A stretch of 64,000 bases of DNA from Pelagibacterium halotolerans B2 (GCF_000230555.1 NC_016078.1:1302001-1366000); one strand, 5' to 3'; positions 1-9,467 are shown, counted from the first letter of the stretch. Program-made: numbers and translations. The notes: generated from the letters alone by a model not told the origin.

Positions 1-489
1 GAGCCGATGCACCTGGAGGCCCACGCAGCCTTCGCGCGGGAAAAAGGGATCAAGACGGTCGTTTCGATCCGCAATGGCGATATGGTCCAACTGTTCCCCA
101 ACACCAAGCATCACCGTGGTGAAGTGCGCACGGGAGTCCTCTATCTTGACGGCAACCTCCTGTGCACGCCCGAGGAATCGAACGTCCGCGACCGCCGGCG
201 GCTGGCATTCGGTGGCGTCGCCATCGTCAGTCTGGTTGTCAACGGGCGCGGGCAGATCGTCTCAGGTCCTGAATTCGATCTGGACGGCCTTCCCGATCTG
301 GCAGACGATGACGATCCGCTGAGCGCTGTCGCTCATTCGGCCGCACGGGGCGCGATCAAAAGTTTTCCCGAAAAGCGCCGCACCGATACGGGGCGCTTTG
401 CCGAAGCCATCCGCCGCGCTGTGCGGTCCGAACTCAATGCCGCCTGGGGTCGCAAGCCCATCGTCAAGGTGTTCGTTCATAAGGTGTAG
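1..489 (+). CDS. rnj: Ribonuclease J, C-terminal part (cut by window edge)
   Basis: The reading frame is open from base 1 and ends at a stop at 489, so only the last 162 residues are visible. They open with a Glu-Pro-Met-His-Leu-Glu-Ala-His stretch that matches the C-terminal end of the beta-CASP/metallo-beta-lactamase core of RNase J (usually GE..HL..H), followed by the beta-sheet C-terminal domain with an LDG element and an FGG(V)A(I)V-type segment. RNase J is a cytoplasmic 5'-3' exo- and endoribonuclease involved in mRNA decay and rRNA maturation. The catalytic HxHxDH motif must lie upstream of the window. The position just before DUF1467 and proS is the usual one in Hyphomicrobiales. Confidence 0.85.
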   Translation, partial: EPMHLEAHAAFAREKGIKTVVSIRNGDMVQLFPNTKHHRGEVRTGVLYLDGNLLCTPEESNVRDRRRLAFGGVAIVSLVVNGRGQIVSGPEFDLDGLPDLADDDDPLSAVAHSAARGAIKSFPEKRRTDTGRFAEAIRRAVRSELNAAWGRKPIVKVFVHKV

Positions 490-497
490 CTTAAACA

Positions 498-743
498 ATG
501 CAGCCCTTTACCTATGTAGCGATCTATTTCGTCATCTGGTGGACGGTGCTCTTCGCCGTCCTTCCTTTCGGTGTGCGCGGCCAGCACGAAGACGGAGAGG
601 TGACCGACGGCACCGATCCCGGGGCGCCGATCAAGGCGCATCTTTGGCAAAAGGCCCTGGCAACCACTCTGATCTCGGGTGTCCTGACCGTGTTGATCTT
701 CTGGGGTATGTCCAATCCATGGCTGCAGGAATACTGGAGCTGA
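498..743 (+). CDS. DUF1467 family small membrane protein
   Basis: An 81-residue protein with two predicted membrane helices (about residues 5-25 and 53-73) separated by a short hydrophilic loop that is rich in Asp, Gly and Glu. The first helix region ends in LPFGVRGQ, the signature I associate with DUF1467, a family found almost only in alphaproteobacteria and usually located beside proS. No function is established. It starts 8 bp after the RNase J stop, so it is probably cotranscribed with it. The upstream sequence has no convincing Shine-Dalgarno motif, which is compatible with translational coupling. Confidence 0.8.
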   Translation: MQPFTYVAIYFVIWWTVLFAVLPFGVRGQHEDGEVTDGTDPGAPIKAHLWQKALATTLISGVLTVLIFWGMSNPWLQEYWS

Positions 744-782
744 ACGCCCTGGGCGGACCAATTCGTTCGATTAATGCAGAAT

Positions 783-911
783 AAAAAAATGCAGGGCTAA
801 GGCCCTGCATTTAATAAAAGTTTCGCGACAATCCACTGGTCTTACAGCGCACAGATCGGGCGGCCAGTGCTCCTCCCTTGACGTTGTCAGCGTCGGCGGG
901 TTGCACCCGCC
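783..911 (-). ncRNA. Candidate small minus-strand transcript upstream of proS
   Basis: No gene is expected on the minus strand here, yet the strand holds a promoter-like pair (917-945) and ends at a terminator whose T-run is better on this strand (787-812). The predicted RNA would be about 125-130 nt and would begin with a hairpin GGCGGG-loop-CCCGCC (895-911). It includes AGGGAGGAG, a Shine-Dalgarno-like string, followed by a short open frame with no ATG that ends in TAA just before the terminator stem. It could therefore be an sRNA, a short leader-peptide mRNA with a non-ATG start, or a chance arrangement. Inference only; no family was recognised. Confidence 0.35.
787..812. terminator. Bidirectional-looking intrinsic terminator
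   Basis: A perfect 11-bp inverted repeat (787-797 with 802-812, core ATGCAGGGC / GCCCTGCAT) encloses a 4-base loop. On the minus strand the stem is followed by seven consecutive T residues, so the stronger terminator reads leftward. On the plus strand the tail is only TTTAAT, a weak end for the rnj-DUF1467 unit. Confidence 0.7.
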
Positions 912-916
912 TCTCT

Positions 917-958
917 TTATATGGCGCGGACCCTATCAAGGACAAATTGTCGCGACAA
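917..958 (-). promoter_or_regulatory. Minus-strand promoter-like pair with 12-bp palindrome upstream
   Basis: Read on the minus strand, TTGTCC (940-945) and ATATAA (917-922) are separated by exactly 17 bp, close to a sigma-70 promoter. Immediately upstream is a perfect palindrome TTGTCGCGACAA (947-958). A second, 10-of-12 copy (GTTTCGCGACAA) lies at 820-831 beside the terminator. The palindrome looks like an operator, but I do not recognise its regulator. It could equally act on the plus-strand promoter of proS. Confidence 0.4.
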
Positions 959-1108
959 GCAGAAAGTTGGAGATTTGTTGCCCGGTGACAAAAAACCGAC
1001 AGGAAAGCCGATGAACTCTCACGGACTTGCCTTTTGACCGTTCCTTGCGCTTGATTGCGCAGCCCGGTATTGAGCCCTTGAGTCGGTTCCCGGCAAATCG
1101 GAGTTCTC

Positions 1109-2458
1109 ATGCGCCTTTCCCGCTATTTTCTGCCCGTCCTCAAAGAGACGCCTAAAGAGGCGGAAATCATTTCCCACCGCCTGATGCTGCGCGCCGGCAT
1201 GATCTCCCAGCAGGGGGCAGGCATGTACGCCTGGCTGCCACTGGGCTACAAAGTGCTGCGCAAGATTCAGCAGATCATAGAGCAAGAGCAGAACCGGGCA
1301 GGGGCCATCGAACTTCTGATGCCCACGCTGCAGTCGGCGGATCTGTGGCGCGAGTCGGGGCGCTACGAGGACTACGGCAAGGAAATGCTCCGGATGCAGG
1401 ATCGCCATGAGCGCGACATGCTCTACGGTCCGACCAATGAGGAGATGATTACCGACATCTTCCGCTCTTACGTCCGCTCCTACAAGGATCTGCCGCTCAA
1501 TCTCTACCATATTCAGTGGAAGTTTCGCGACGAGATCCGTCCGCGCTTCGGCACCATGCGGTCTCGTGAGTTCCTGATGAAGGATGCCTATTCCTTCGAT
1601 CTCGACAAGGACGAGGCCGTCAAGGCTTACAACCGCATGTTCGTGGCTTATCTGCGCACCTATTGGCGCATGGGGCTGACGGCGATCCCGATGCGTGCGG
1701 AAACCGGCCCTATCGGCGGCGATCTTTCGCATGAGTTCATCGTTCTCGCCGATACCGGTGAAAGCGGCGTATTCTGCCACGCAGACATGCTCGACAAGCC
1801 GATCCCGTCTGCCGATACCGACTTCATGGACGATCTGTCTGGTATCGTCGCCGACTGGACGTCGCTTTATGCTGCAACCGAAGACATGCACGACGAAGCC
1901 GACTTCTCCGCGAAGGTGCCCGAGGATAAGCGCATCGCTGCGCGCGGCATCGAAGTGGGCCAGGTTTTCTATTTCGGAACAAAATATTCCGAACCCTTGG
2001 GCGCCGCAGTGACCGGTCCTGATGGCAAGGACATTACCGTGCATATGGGCTCATACGGCATTGGGCTGACCCGTATCGTGCCGGCCATTATCGAAGCCAG
2101 CCACGACGAAAACGGTATCATCTGGCCGGTCTCGGTCGCACCCTTTGAGGTTACCCTCATCAACCTCAAGTCTGGCGACGCCGAATGCGATGCTGCAAAC
2201 GAAAAGCTTTACAACCAGCTCCACGCGGCGGGCATCGATGCGCTATATGATGACCGCTCCACGGGGGCCGGGCAGAAGTTCGCGACATCCGACCTCATCG
2301 GTATTCCGTTCCAGCTTATTGTCGGCCCGCGTGGTCTGGCCTCGGGCGAAGTCGAGATCAAGCACCGCAAATCCGGAGAACGTGAAACCATCGGCATCGA
2401 AGATGCGGTTTCCCGCCTCAAGGCGCTCATCGAACCCGAACGCAGGGACAACGCTTGA
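1109..2458 (+). CDS. proS: Prolyl-tRNA synthetase
   Basis: This class II aminoacyl-tRNA synthetase activates proline with ATP and charges tRNA-Pro in the cytoplasm. The class II core is visible: the [11 protein letters not shown] motif near residues 36-46, TNEE at 109-112, motif 2 (RDEIRPRFG, 140-148) and motif 3 (GSYGIGLTR) before the C-terminal anticodon-binding domain. At 449 residues it is the short alphaproteobacterial form, without the large editing insertion found in the E. coli-type enzyme between motifs 2 and 3. The ATG at 1109 has a GGAG ribosome-binding site 5-6 bases upstream. Its stop overlaps the TTG start of lolC, so the two genes are coupled. Confidence 0.95.
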   Translation: MRLSRYFLPVLKETPKEAEIISHRLMLRAGMISQQGAGMYAWLPLGYKVLRKIQQIIEQEQNRAGAIELLMPTLQSADLWRESGRYEDYGKEMLRMQDRHERDMLYGPTNEEMITDIFRSYVRSYKDLPLNLYHIQWKFRDEIRPRFGTMRSREFLMKDAYSFDLDKDEAVKAYNRMFVAYLRTYWRMGLTAIPMRAETGPIGGDLSHEFIVLADTGESGVFCHADMLDKPIPSADTDFMDDLSGIVADWTSLYAATEDMHDEADFSAKVPEDKRIAARGIEVGQVFYFGTKYSEPLGAAVTGPDGKDITVHMGSYGIGLTRIVPAIIEASHDENGIIWPVSVAPFEVTLINLKSGDAECDAANEKLYNQLHAAGIDALYDDRSTGAGQKFATSDLIGIPFQLIVGPRGLASGEVEIKHRKSGERETIGIEDAVSRLKALIEPERRDNA

Positions 2459-3822
2459 CCTCCGCCGACGCCGCCCGGCAGCAAAAAGGGACACGACCGT
2501 TTTCACGTTTCGAATGGATCGTGTCCGGTCGGTACCTGCGCGCTCGCCGAAGCGATGCATTCATTTCGGTGATCGCAGCGCTGACCATGATCGGCATCGC
2601 CATTGGTGTTGCCACCCTGATCGTCGTCATGAGCGTCATGAACGGGTTTCGTGACGAGCTCCTGTCCAAGATATTGGGATTGAACGGCCATTTCACGGCT
2701 TTTCCCATCGAAGAGACATTTGACGACTACGAGGCGGTCCGGGATCGGCTTGAGGGTGTCGACGGTGTGGTTTCCGCAGTGGCCTTCGTCGAAGGACAGG
2801 CGCTGGTTACCGGTACTTACAATTCCACTGGTGCCAATGTGCGCGGCATGACGCTTGCCGATATCGAAAAACTCCCGCTGCTCTATTCGAGCACGCTTGC
2901 CGGCGGTTGGGACGATTGGGACGATCTTCAGGGTGTAGCCATCGGCTCGCGCATGGCGTCCCAGCTTGGCGTGACCGTCGGCGATACGATCACCATCGTT
3001 ACGCCCGACGGCCCGCGCACACCGCTCGGCTCCACGCCGCAAATTCGCTCTTACCCGGTAAACGTCGTCTTCGATGTCGGCATGGTCGAATTCGACTCGC
3101 TGTTCATCTTCATGCCTATCCGCGCCGCGCAGACCTATTTCCGCCTCTACGAGGACCGGTTGCGCGAAGGCATGGAAGAGCCTGACATCATGGCCAGTGA
3201 CGAGGAAATCGACGCGGCCTACGAGCGAATCTATACGGCAACCGCGGTAGAGGTCTTCCTCAACGACCCCGACGCGACCTGGGATATGCAGCTCGAACTT
3301 GAGCAGGCCGCGGGACGTCCAATGGTCTTTACCGACTGGCAGCGGCGCAACGCGACATTCTTTTCCGCGCTACAGGTCGAGCGCGTGGTGATGTTCACAA
3401 TCCTTTCGATGATCGTTCTTGTCGCCGCTTTCAATATCATCTCCAGCCTCGTGATGCTGGTGAAAGACAAGGGCGCCGATATCGCGGTACTGCGCACCAT
3501 GGGCGCCACACGCTCCTCGATTATGCGCATTTTCTGCATCACCGGAACGGCCATCGGCTTTATCGGAACAATTGCCGGCTTCCTGCTCGGCCTCGTGCTT
3601 GCGGTCAATGCCGAAGCTATCAGGGCCTGGGTATCAAATGTCATCGGCGTGGCGCTTTTTCCGCCCGAGGTCTTCATGCTCTCCCAACTTCCGTCACGTG
3701 TCGATGCGCTCGAAGTGACCGTTGTGCTCGTCATGGCGCTGGGGTTGTCTTTCCTCGCGACGCTGTATCCTGCCTGGCGCGCGGCCCAATACGATCCGGT
3801 GGAGGCGTTGCGCTATGAGTGA
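2455..3822 (+). CDS. lolC: Lipoprotein-releasing ABC transporter permease LolC/LolE
   Basis: This inner-membrane permease of the Lol system extracts mature lipoproteins from the inner membrane and passes them to LolA. The 455-residue protein has the FtsX/MacB-type topology: one N-terminal helix (about residues 37-60, after the PFSRFEW..RYLRARR start seen in LolC/E), a large periplasmic domain, and three C-terminal helices (about 311-335, 358-386, 418-442). It ends with the usual DPVEALRYE. The start is a TTG at 2455 overlapping the proS stop (TTGA), with AGGGA 6 bases upstream; no in-frame ATG fits the conserved N-terminus. Alphaproteobacteria commonly have a single LolC/E-type permease. Confidence 0.92.
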   Translation: MTSADAARQQKGTRPFSRFEWIVSGRYLRARRSDAFISVIAALTMIGIAIGVATLIVVMSVMNGFRDELLSKILGLNGHFTAFPIEETFDDYEAVRDRLEGVDGVVSAVAFVEGQALVTGTYNSTGANVRGMTLADIEKLPLLYSSTLAGGWDDWDDLQGVAIGSRMASQLGVTVGDTITIVTPDGPRTPLGSTPQIRSYPVNVVFDVGMVEFDSLFIFMPIRAAQTYFRLYEDRLREGMEEPDIMASDEEIDAAYERIYTATAVEVFLNDPDATWDMQLELEQAAGRPMVFTDWQRRNATFFSALQVERVVMFTILSMIVLVAAFNIISSLVMLVKDKGADIAVLRTMGATRSSIMRIFCITGTAIGFIGTIAGFLLGLVLAVNAEAIRAWVSNVIGVALFPPEVFMLSQLPSRVDALEVTVVLVMALGLSFLATLYPAWRAAQYDPVEALRYE

Positions 3823-4501
3823 TGTGCTTCTTGACCTCAAGGATGTCCGACAGACCTATGGCGATGGGCAAGGGGCCGTTCACGTCCTCAACGGTGCCGA
3901 TCTGACCGTCAATCGCGGTGAGATCGTCGCGCTCATTGCGCCATCGGGTGCCGGAAAGTCGACATTGCTCCACATCTGCGGCTTGCTGGAGCGCCCGACG
4001 GGCGGTGATGTCGATATCGACGGCGAACGGACGGCCAAGCTCGCGGACCGCCAGCGCACGCTGCTCCGCCGCCACCTCATCGGCTACGTGTATCAGTTCC
4101 ACCACCTGCTGCCTGAATTCAGCGCTCTGGAAAACGTCACAATGCCGCAATTGATCGCAGGTGAAAGCCAGCGGGACGGCGATCGGCGCTCAAGGGAGTT
4201 GCTTGACGCCATGGGGATTGGTCATCGCACCACGCACCGGCCGGCCGAACTTTCAGGCGGGGAGCAACAGCGTGTCGCCATAGCGCGCGCGGCGGCCAAC
4301 AGGCCCAGCCTTATTCTGGCCGATGAGCCCACCGGCAACCTCGACCCGGCGACCTCCGACACGGTATTCTCGGCGCTTGCAGAACTCATCCGCCAGCAAA
4401 ACGCCGGCTGCATAATCGCCACGCACAATCACGATCTCGCCCGCAAGGCCGACCGCATCGTGACCATAACAGACGGCCGCATCCAGCCCGCGACCCTATA
4501 A
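3815..4501 (+). CDS. lolD: Lipoprotein-releasing ABC transporter ATP-binding protein LolD
   Basis: This 228-residue ATPase powers lipoprotein release by the LolCD complex. Walker A is at residues 42-50 (APSGAGKST), the Q-loop glutamine is Q94, the ABC signature LSGGE is at 146-150, and Walker B (LILADE) ends at D170-E171. The switch histidine follows in IATHN. I chose the ATG at 3815 because it overlaps the lolC stop by 8 bases and gives the standard LolD N-terminus; a longer upstream frame exists but would read through the lolC 3' end. Its place directly behind the permease makes the Lol assignment firm within the MacB/LolD family. Confidence 0.93.
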   Translation: MSDVLLDLKDVRQTYGDGQGAVHVLNGADLTVNRGEIVALIAPSGAGKSTLLHICGLLERPTGGDVDIDGERTAKLADRQRTLLRRHLIGYVYQFHHLLPEFSALENVTMPQLIAGESQRDGDRRSRELLDAMGIGHRTTHRPAELSGGEQQRVAIARAAANRPSLILADEPTGNLDPATSDTVFSALAELIRQQNAGCIIATHNHDLARKADRIVTITDGRIQPATL

Positions 4502-4632
4502 ACGCTGGTCGACTTTCTCCTACCGGTCCGACGAGAGCTAGGCTGGAACCTGGGCCAACGCGCGCTTCCTGCCCTTTGATCGACGCTGCTGTACTGGATT
4601 GGGGCCAGGCTGCCGCATGCCCCTCCCTTGTC

Positions 4633-4655
4633 ACCCCGGGGCTTGTTCCCGGGGT
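4633..4655. repeat. Palindromic intergenic repeat (CCCGGG type)
   Basis: A perfect inverted repeat ACCCCGGG / CCCGGGGT with a 7-base loop (GCTTGTT) lies in the 380-bp gap between lolD and the next small gene. Close relatives occur at 42429-42451 and in two inverted pairs near 50.1-50.5 kb, so it belongs to a dispersed REP-like family. Apart from this and the LexA-like boxes downstream I see nothing in the gap. Confidence 0.6.
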
Positions 4656-4825
4656 CCAGCAGCATCTCCGCAACGGCGACGGCAGCAGTTTTGCTTGGAA
4701 GCGGATCCTCACTAATCCGTACCAACTTCGTGCCATCCTCCTCTCTCGAAAGCTTGGCACCGCCATTTTGGCCGGCAAGGCTTTCTTAACCAACGCCGAT
4801 GTCGACCTGTGAACCCTGTGGACAG

Positions 4826-4861
4826 GAACAAAGCACGAATATATAAGAACAAACCATAAAC
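4826..4861 (+). promoter_or_regulatory. Two near-consensus LexA boxes over a -10-like element
   Basis: Alphaproteobacterial LexA binds GTTC-N7-GTTC, which is GAAC-N7-GAAC on the other strand. Here GAAC-N7-GAAT (4826-4840) and GAAC-N7-AAAC (4847-4861) each match 7 of 8 defined bases and share GAACAAA with the perfect lexA box at 27338. A TATATA element at 4840-4845 lies between them, so bound LexA would cover the promoter of the small gene that starts at 4882. Confidence 0.5.
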
Positions 4862-4881
4862 ACTGTGCAACGGAGGCTTCC

Positions 4882-4980
4882 ATGCTCGATTTCGTCAAGG
4901 ACTTCATGGCTCTGGTTTCGCTCACGGCCTTTGGTGGCATTACGCTGCTCTATCTCGATATGATGCCCTACCTCGTCTGA
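4882..4980 (+). CDS. Small single-pass membrane protein, candidate SidA-like SOS division inhibitor
   Basis: A 32-codon gene beginning MLDFVKDFMA, with an ATG at 4882 preceded by a good ribosome-binding site (CGGAGG, spacing about 6). Residues 8-27 form one hydrophobic helix; the N-terminus carries two Asp and one Lys, and the C-terminus is short. LexA-like boxes lie directly upstream. Caulobacter SidA is a 29-residue, LexA-controlled inner-membrane peptide that blocks division by acting on FtsW/FtsN. I recall that it also sits close to dnaE, as this gene does, but I cannot confirm that here. Size, topology, position and regulation all fit, but peptides this short cannot be assigned by sequence alone. 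Confidence 0.6.
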   Translation: MLDFVKDFMALVSLTAFGGITLLYLDMMPYLV

Positions 4981-5068
4981 TTCCCTGCTGTGCAAAAGCC
5001 GTCCTCAAGGTGGCATCGCAAGGCACGGAATGGCACAAAGGCAGTCCAGCATATTCGGGTAGTTTGAA

Positions 5069-8000
5069 ATGTCCGGTCCCGGTTTCGTCCATCTTCACGT
5101 CCATTCGGCTTTCTCCCTGCTTGAGGGTGCTCTACCGCTTGGCACAATTCTCGAGATGGCCAAGGCAGATGGACAGCCCGCTATCGGTATTGCCGACACC
5201 AACAATCTGTTCGGCGCGCTAGAGTTTTCCGAGAAGGCGTCGGGCAAGGGCATCCAACCAATTATTGGTTGCGAACTGGCCCTCGATTTTGGCGCCGATG
5301 CCGACAAGCCATCGGACCGTGTCAATCTAGGCAAGGGATCGGTCGTTTTGATCGCCGCCGATGCTGTCGGGTTCGCAAATCTGGCCGAACTCGTCTCTCG
5401 GGCCTATCAGGAAGGCTGCGATGGGCGGACGGCAATCCACATCGACTGGTTGGTCGATAACGCACTCGGTCTGCTCTGCCTGACGGGTGGGCCCGAAGGG
5501 GCTATCGACCCCTACCTTGCTGCCGGGCTCGACGCCCAGGCCCAGTCGCGACTGTCGGTTCTCCATCGTATATTCGGCGACAGACTTTATGTGGAGATCC
5601 AGCGCCACGATAGGGCGCTGGAAAACGCCGTCGAACCGCGCCTGATCGATCTTGCCTATACCCTCGATTTGCCGCTTGTGGCCACAAACGAACCCTACTT
5701 CCCCAGGCAGGAGGATTACGATTCCCATGACGCCCTGCTGGCCATCGCCGCCGGCTCGGTCGTAGCGCAAACCGAGCGTCGCCGGTTGTCCGACCAGCAC
5801 TATTTCAAGACACGGCAGGAAATGATCACGCTCTTTTCCGACCTGCCCGAGGCCTTGGAGAACACCGTCGAAATTGCCCAGCGCTGCAGCTATCGCCCGC
5901 ATACGCACGACCCCATTCTTCCCAAATTCGCCGCGGCGGATGGGGTGGGTGAGGAGGAAGCTGTGGCCGCCGAAGGCGAGGAACTGGCCCGGCAGGCACG
6001 CGAGGGGTTAAGGATGCGCCTGGCCGACTACGGCCACGCTCCCGACCGCACCACCCAGGAGTATGAAGAGCGGCTCGAATTCGAAATCAAGGTGATCCGG
6101 GACATGAAGTTCCCCGGCTATTTCCTTATTGTTGCCGACTTTATTAAGTGGGCCAAAGCCCACAATATTCCCGTCGGCCCGGGCCGCGGGTCGGGTGCGG
6201 GCTCACTGGTGGCCTATGCGCTGACCATCACGGACCTCGATCCGCTGCGTTACAATCTGCTCTTCGAGCGCTTCCTCAATCCTGAACGCGTATCGATGCC
6301 GGACTTTGACATCGATTTCTGCCAGGAGCGCCGCGAAGAGGTCATCCGCTACGTTCAGGACAAATACGGCTACGAGCAGGTCGCCCAGATTATCACCTTC
6401 GGAACGCTGCAGCCGCGCGCCGCGTTGCGCGACGTGGGCCGCGTGCTCCAGATGCCCTACGGGCAGGTTGATCGCATTTGCAAGCTGGTCCCCAACAATC
6501 CCGCCAATCCCGTGACGCTGGCCCAGGCGATCAATGACGAGCCGCGCCTGCAGATGATGCGCGACGAGGACGAGACCGTCGCCGAACTGCTGCGCATCGC
6601 CGGCAAGCTCGAAGGTCTGTTCCGGCACGCCTCGACCCATGCCGCCGGTATCGTGATCGGCGACCGCCCGCTGCAAAAGCTGCTGCCGCTTTATCGCGAT
6701 CCGCGCTCGGACATGCCGGTCACCCAGTACAACCTCAAATGGGTCGAACCGGCGGGCCTCGTAAAGTTCGACTTTCTCGGGCTGAAGACGCTGACCACGA
6801 TCCGGTATGCCGTCGAAATGGTGAAGGAAACCGGCGTCGACCTCGATATCGACGCCATCCCGCTCGAGGATGCGCCCACCTACAAGCTCTACGCCGATGG
6901 CGACACCTACGGCATCTTCCAGTTTGAAAGTCCCGGAATGCGCCGCGCTCTTGTGGAGCTCAAGCCGGACCGTATCGAAGACCTGATCGCCATGAACGCG
7001 CTCTATCGGCCCGGTCCGATGGATAACATTCCCAGCTTCATCAACCGCAAGCATGGCCGCGAAGACGTGGAATACCCACACGAGACGCTCGCCGCCGTCC
7101 TTGATGAGACCTACGGCATCATTGTTTACCAGGAACAGGTGATGCAGATCGCCCAGTTGCTGTCGGGCTATTCGCTGGGCGAGGCCGACATGCTGCGCCG
7201 CGCCATGGGCAAGAAGATCAAGGCGGAGATGGACAAGCAGCGTGTCCGTTTCCAGGAAGGCGCCATCCGCAACGGCATCAAGAAGGGCCAGGCCGATACG
7301 ATCTTCGACCTGCTCGCCAAGTTCGCCAATTACGGCTTCAACAAGAGCCACGCCGCCGCTTACGCCTGGGTCTCCTACCAGACGGCTTATCTCAAGACCC
7401 ATTATCCCGAGCAGTTCTATGCAGCGTCCATGACGCTCGACATGGCGCAGACCGATAAATTGTCCGATTTCCGCCGCGAGGCGCAGAAAAAGGGCATCGA
7501 AGTTGTTCCTCCGTGCATCAATCGCTCGGAAGTCAATTTCTCGGTGCGTGATGGCCGCATTCTTTATTCGCTCTGCGCCGTAAAGGGCGTGGGCCGCAAC
7601 GTCGCCGAACACATCGTCGAGATACGCGGTGACCGTCCCTTCAAGGACCTCGCCGATTTCGCCTCCCGTATCGATCCCAAGATCATCAACAAGCGGACGT
7701 TGGAAACCCTCATCAACGCGGGCGCCTTTGACCAGCTCAACAAGCGCCGTGAGCAGTTGGTCGAGGTCATCGATACCATAGTCAACACCGCCCAGCGCGA
7801 AACCAGCGGTCGGGCCGATGGCATTGTGGATATGTTTGCGTCCAGCCAGCCCCAGGCCATTACGCCACCCGAACATGTTGCGCCCTGGAGCCTGACCGAA
7901 CGCTTGGCCCGCGAACACGCGGCCATCGGCTTTTACCTTTCCGCCCACCCGCTCGATGACTACACCGAACTGTTCGAGAAACTTCGTGTCCAGCAATGGG

Positions 8001-8512
8001 CCGGCTTCGAGCGTGCGGCGCGAAACGGCGCCGTGGCAGGGCGTCTTGCCGGCACGCTGATCTCGCGTCAGGATCGTCGCACCCGGAAGGGTTCGACAAT
8101 GGCCATCATGATGTTTTCTGATCCCAGCGGATCGTTCGAGTGCATCGCCTTTTCCGAGCAGATTAACGACTTCGGGCGCTGGCTCGAGCCCGGAAAATCC
8201 ATAGTCCTCGAAGTGGGCGCCGATTCCCGCCCCGACGGGGTCAGGCTACGGCTTATCAATTGCGAGCCCATCGACGCCTCGGTCGAAAAGCTTGGCCGCC
8301 GCATGACGATCTTTGCCGGCAACGAGAGATGCCTCGCTCCAATCAAGTCCCAGCTTCAACCGGGCGGGGAAGGGGTGGTCAGCCTCGTTCTGGTCCGCGA
8401 CGAGGGCGAACGCGAATATGAAATCGAGTTGCCCGGCCAGTTTCGTCTCACGCCACAACTGGCTGGCGGGCTCAAGGCCATTACCGGCGTGGTCGATGTG
8501 CGCTTGAACTGA
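5069..8512 (+). CDS. dnaE: DNA polymerase III alpha subunit (replicative)
   Basis: This is the catalytic subunit of the replicative DNA polymerase holoenzyme, 1147 residues, the normal length for DnaE1. It begins with a PHP domain (FVHLHVHSAFSLLEG, residues 6-20). The palm contains the GPGRGSGAGSLVAYAL segment and the catalytic aspartates in MPDFDIDF (about residues 410-417). The fingers, helix-hairpin-helix (RDGRILYSLCAVKGVG) and C-terminal OB-fold (about residues 990-1070) follow in order. Its length and full PHP domain distinguish it from the shorter, SOS-induced DnaE2/ImuC. The ATG at 5069 lies 88 bp after the micropeptide, so SOS control of that promoter could extend into dnaE. Confidence 0.95.
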   Translation: MSGPGFVHLHVHSAFSLLEGALPLGTILEMAKADGQPAIGIADTNNLFGALEFSEKASGKGIQPIIGCELALDFGADADKPSDRVNLGKGSVVLIAADAVGFANLAELVSRAYQEGCDGRTAIHIDWLVDNALGLLCLTGGPEGAIDPYLAAGLDAQAQSRLSVLHRIFGDRLYVEIQRHDRALENAVEPRLIDLAYTLDLPLVATNEPYFPRQEDYDSHDALLAIAAGSVVAQTERRRLSDQHYFKTRQEMITLFSDLPEALENTVEIAQRCSYRPHTHDPILPKFAAADGVGEEEAVAAEGEELARQAREGLRMRLADYGHAPDRTTQEYEERLEFEIKVIRDMKFPGYFLIVADFIKWAKAHNIPVGPGRGSGAGSLVAYALTITDLDPLRYNLLFERFLNPERVSMPDFDIDFCQERREEVIRYVQDKYGYEQVAQIITFGTLQPRAALRDVGRVLQMPYGQVDRICKLVPNNPANPVTLAQAINDEPRLQMMRDEDETVAELLRIAGKLEGLFRHASTHAAGIVIGDRPLQKLLPLYRDPRSDMPVTQYNLKWVEPAGLVKFDFLGLKTLTTIRYAVEMVKETGVDLDIDAIPLEDAPTYKLYADGDTYGIFQFESPGMRRALVELKPDRIEDLIAMNALYRPGPMDNIPSFINRKHGREDVEYPHETLAAVLDETYGIIVYQEQVMQIAQLLSGYSLGEADMLRRAMGKKIKAEMDKQRVRFQEGAIRNGIKKGQADTIFDLLAKFANYGFNKSHAAAYAWVSYQTAYLKTHYPEQFYAASMTLDMAQTDKLSDFRREAQKKGIEVVPPCINRSEVNFSVRDGRILYSLCAVKGVGRNVAEHIVEIRGDRPFKDLADFASRIDPKIINKRTLETLINAGAFDQLNKRREQLVEVIDTIVNTAQRETSGRADGIVDMFASSQPQAITPPEHVAPWSLTERLAREHAAIGFYLSAHPLDDYTELFEKLRVQQWAGFERAARNGAVAGRLAGTLISRQDRRTRKGSTMAIMMFSDPSGSFECIAFSEQINDFGRWLEPGKSIVLEVGADSRPDGVRLRLINCEPIDASVEKLGRRMTIFAGNERCLAPIKSQLQPGGEGVVSLVLVRDEGEREYEIELPGQFRLTPQLAGGLKAITGVVDVRLN

Positions 8513-8521
8513 CCGCCGGCG

Positions 8522-8549
8522 CTTGCCATATGGGCGGTGCTGCTATATA
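8522..8549 (+). promoter_or_regulatory. Probable rpsB promoter
   Basis: CTTGCC (8522-8527) and TATATA (8544-8549) are spaced by 16 bp and precede a leader of about 110 nt before rpsB. The leader contains a hairpin-forming GGCGGA-TCTCCGCC segment just before the ribosome-binding site, which could serve autogenous control by S2, as known for rpsB in other bacteria. The promoter is inferred from sequence only. Confidence 0.4.
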
Positions 8550-8666
8550 GCCCGCAGCGTCAAATCCACATGCAAAGGCGGGCCTGTGCTTTAAACAGGT
8601 CCATCCGGTGGCGGATCTCCGCCTCTTTTCCTTTGCAGAGGCATAACCGGTAAAGGAGTATACCAG

Positions 8667-9467
8667 ATGGCATTGCCTGATTTTTCCATGCGTCAACTGC
8701 TTGAGGCCGGCGTTCACTTCGGCCACCAGAAGCACCGCTGGAACCCCAAGATGGAACGCTACATTTTCGGCGTCCGCAACGATATCCACATTCTCGATCT
8801 GAGCCAGACCGTCCCGGCTCTCTATCGCGCCCTTCAACTTGTAAGCGACACTGTTGCCGATGGCGGCCGCGTGCTTTTCGTGGGCACCAAGCGTCAGGCC
8901 GCGCCGCTCGTTGCAGAGGCCGCGCGTCAGAGCGCTCAATATTATGTCAACTCGCGCTGGCTCGGCGGCATGCTGACCAACTGGCAGACCATTTCGAACT
9001 CGATCGCCCGTCTGCGCGAGCTCGAATCGCTCCAGGCGGAAGGCGCCACGGGCCTGACCAAGCGTGAGCGCCTGCAGCGCAGCCGTGAGCAGGAACGCCT
9101 CGAGCGTGACCTTGGCGGCATCAAGGACATGGGCAATATCCCGAACCTGATGTTCGTCATCGACACCAACAAGGAAGCCAACGCGATCAAGGAAGCCCGC
9201 CGTCTGGGTATCCCGGTCGTTGCCATTGTCGACACCAATTGCGATCCCGACATTGTCGATTACGCGATCCCGGGCAATGACGACGCCGCTCGCGCGCTTG
9301 AGCTTTACCTGTCGCTGGTCTCCAAGGCCGCAATCGACGGTATCGCCCGCTCGTCCTCGTCGATGGGCCGCGATATCGGCGCTTCCGAGGAAGTTCTCGA
9401 AGAGCCCACTCTCGAAGCCGAGCCCGCTGCCGAACAGCCGGCCGAAGGTGAAGCCGCGCAGGCATAA
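8667..9467 (+). CDS. rpsB: 30S ribosomal protein S2
   Basis: S2 binds the 30S subunit near the head-body junction and is needed for S1 recruitment. The start [21 protein letters not shown] and the internal [10 protein letters not shown] segments are diagnostic. At 266 residues it is slightly longer than the E. coli protein because of an acidic, Ala/Glu/Pro-rich tail (about the last 27 residues), which is common in alphaproteobacteria. It has a GGAG-type site upstream (AAAGGAG) and is followed by tsf, the usual S2-EF-Ts pair. Confidence 0.97.
   Translation: MALPDFSMRQLLEAGVHFGHQKHRWNPKMERYIFGVRNDIHILDLSQTVPALYRALQLVSDTVADGGRVLFVGTKRQAAPLVAEAARQSAQYYVNSRWLGGMLTNWQTISNSIARLRELESLQAEGATGLTKRERLQRSREQERLERDLGGIKDMGNIPNLMFVIDTNKEANAIKEARRLGIPVVAIVDTNCDPDIVDYAIPGNDDAARALELYLSLVSKAAIDGIARSSSSMGRDIGASEEVLEEPTLEAEPAAEQPAEGEAAQA

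Noticed and set aside
811..1110. Open minus-strand frame of 99 codons upstream of proS
   Set aside because: Its start lies inside the proS ribosome-binding region and the frame contains no recognisable domain or ribosome-binding site. Only its last third overlaps the proposed small transcript, and is described there without claiming a protein.
6203..7996. Long (597-codon) antisense frame inside dnaE
   Set aside because: It mirrors the codon pattern of a high-GC gene on the other strand, has no ribosome-binding site and no domain. dnaE on the plus strand explains the region.
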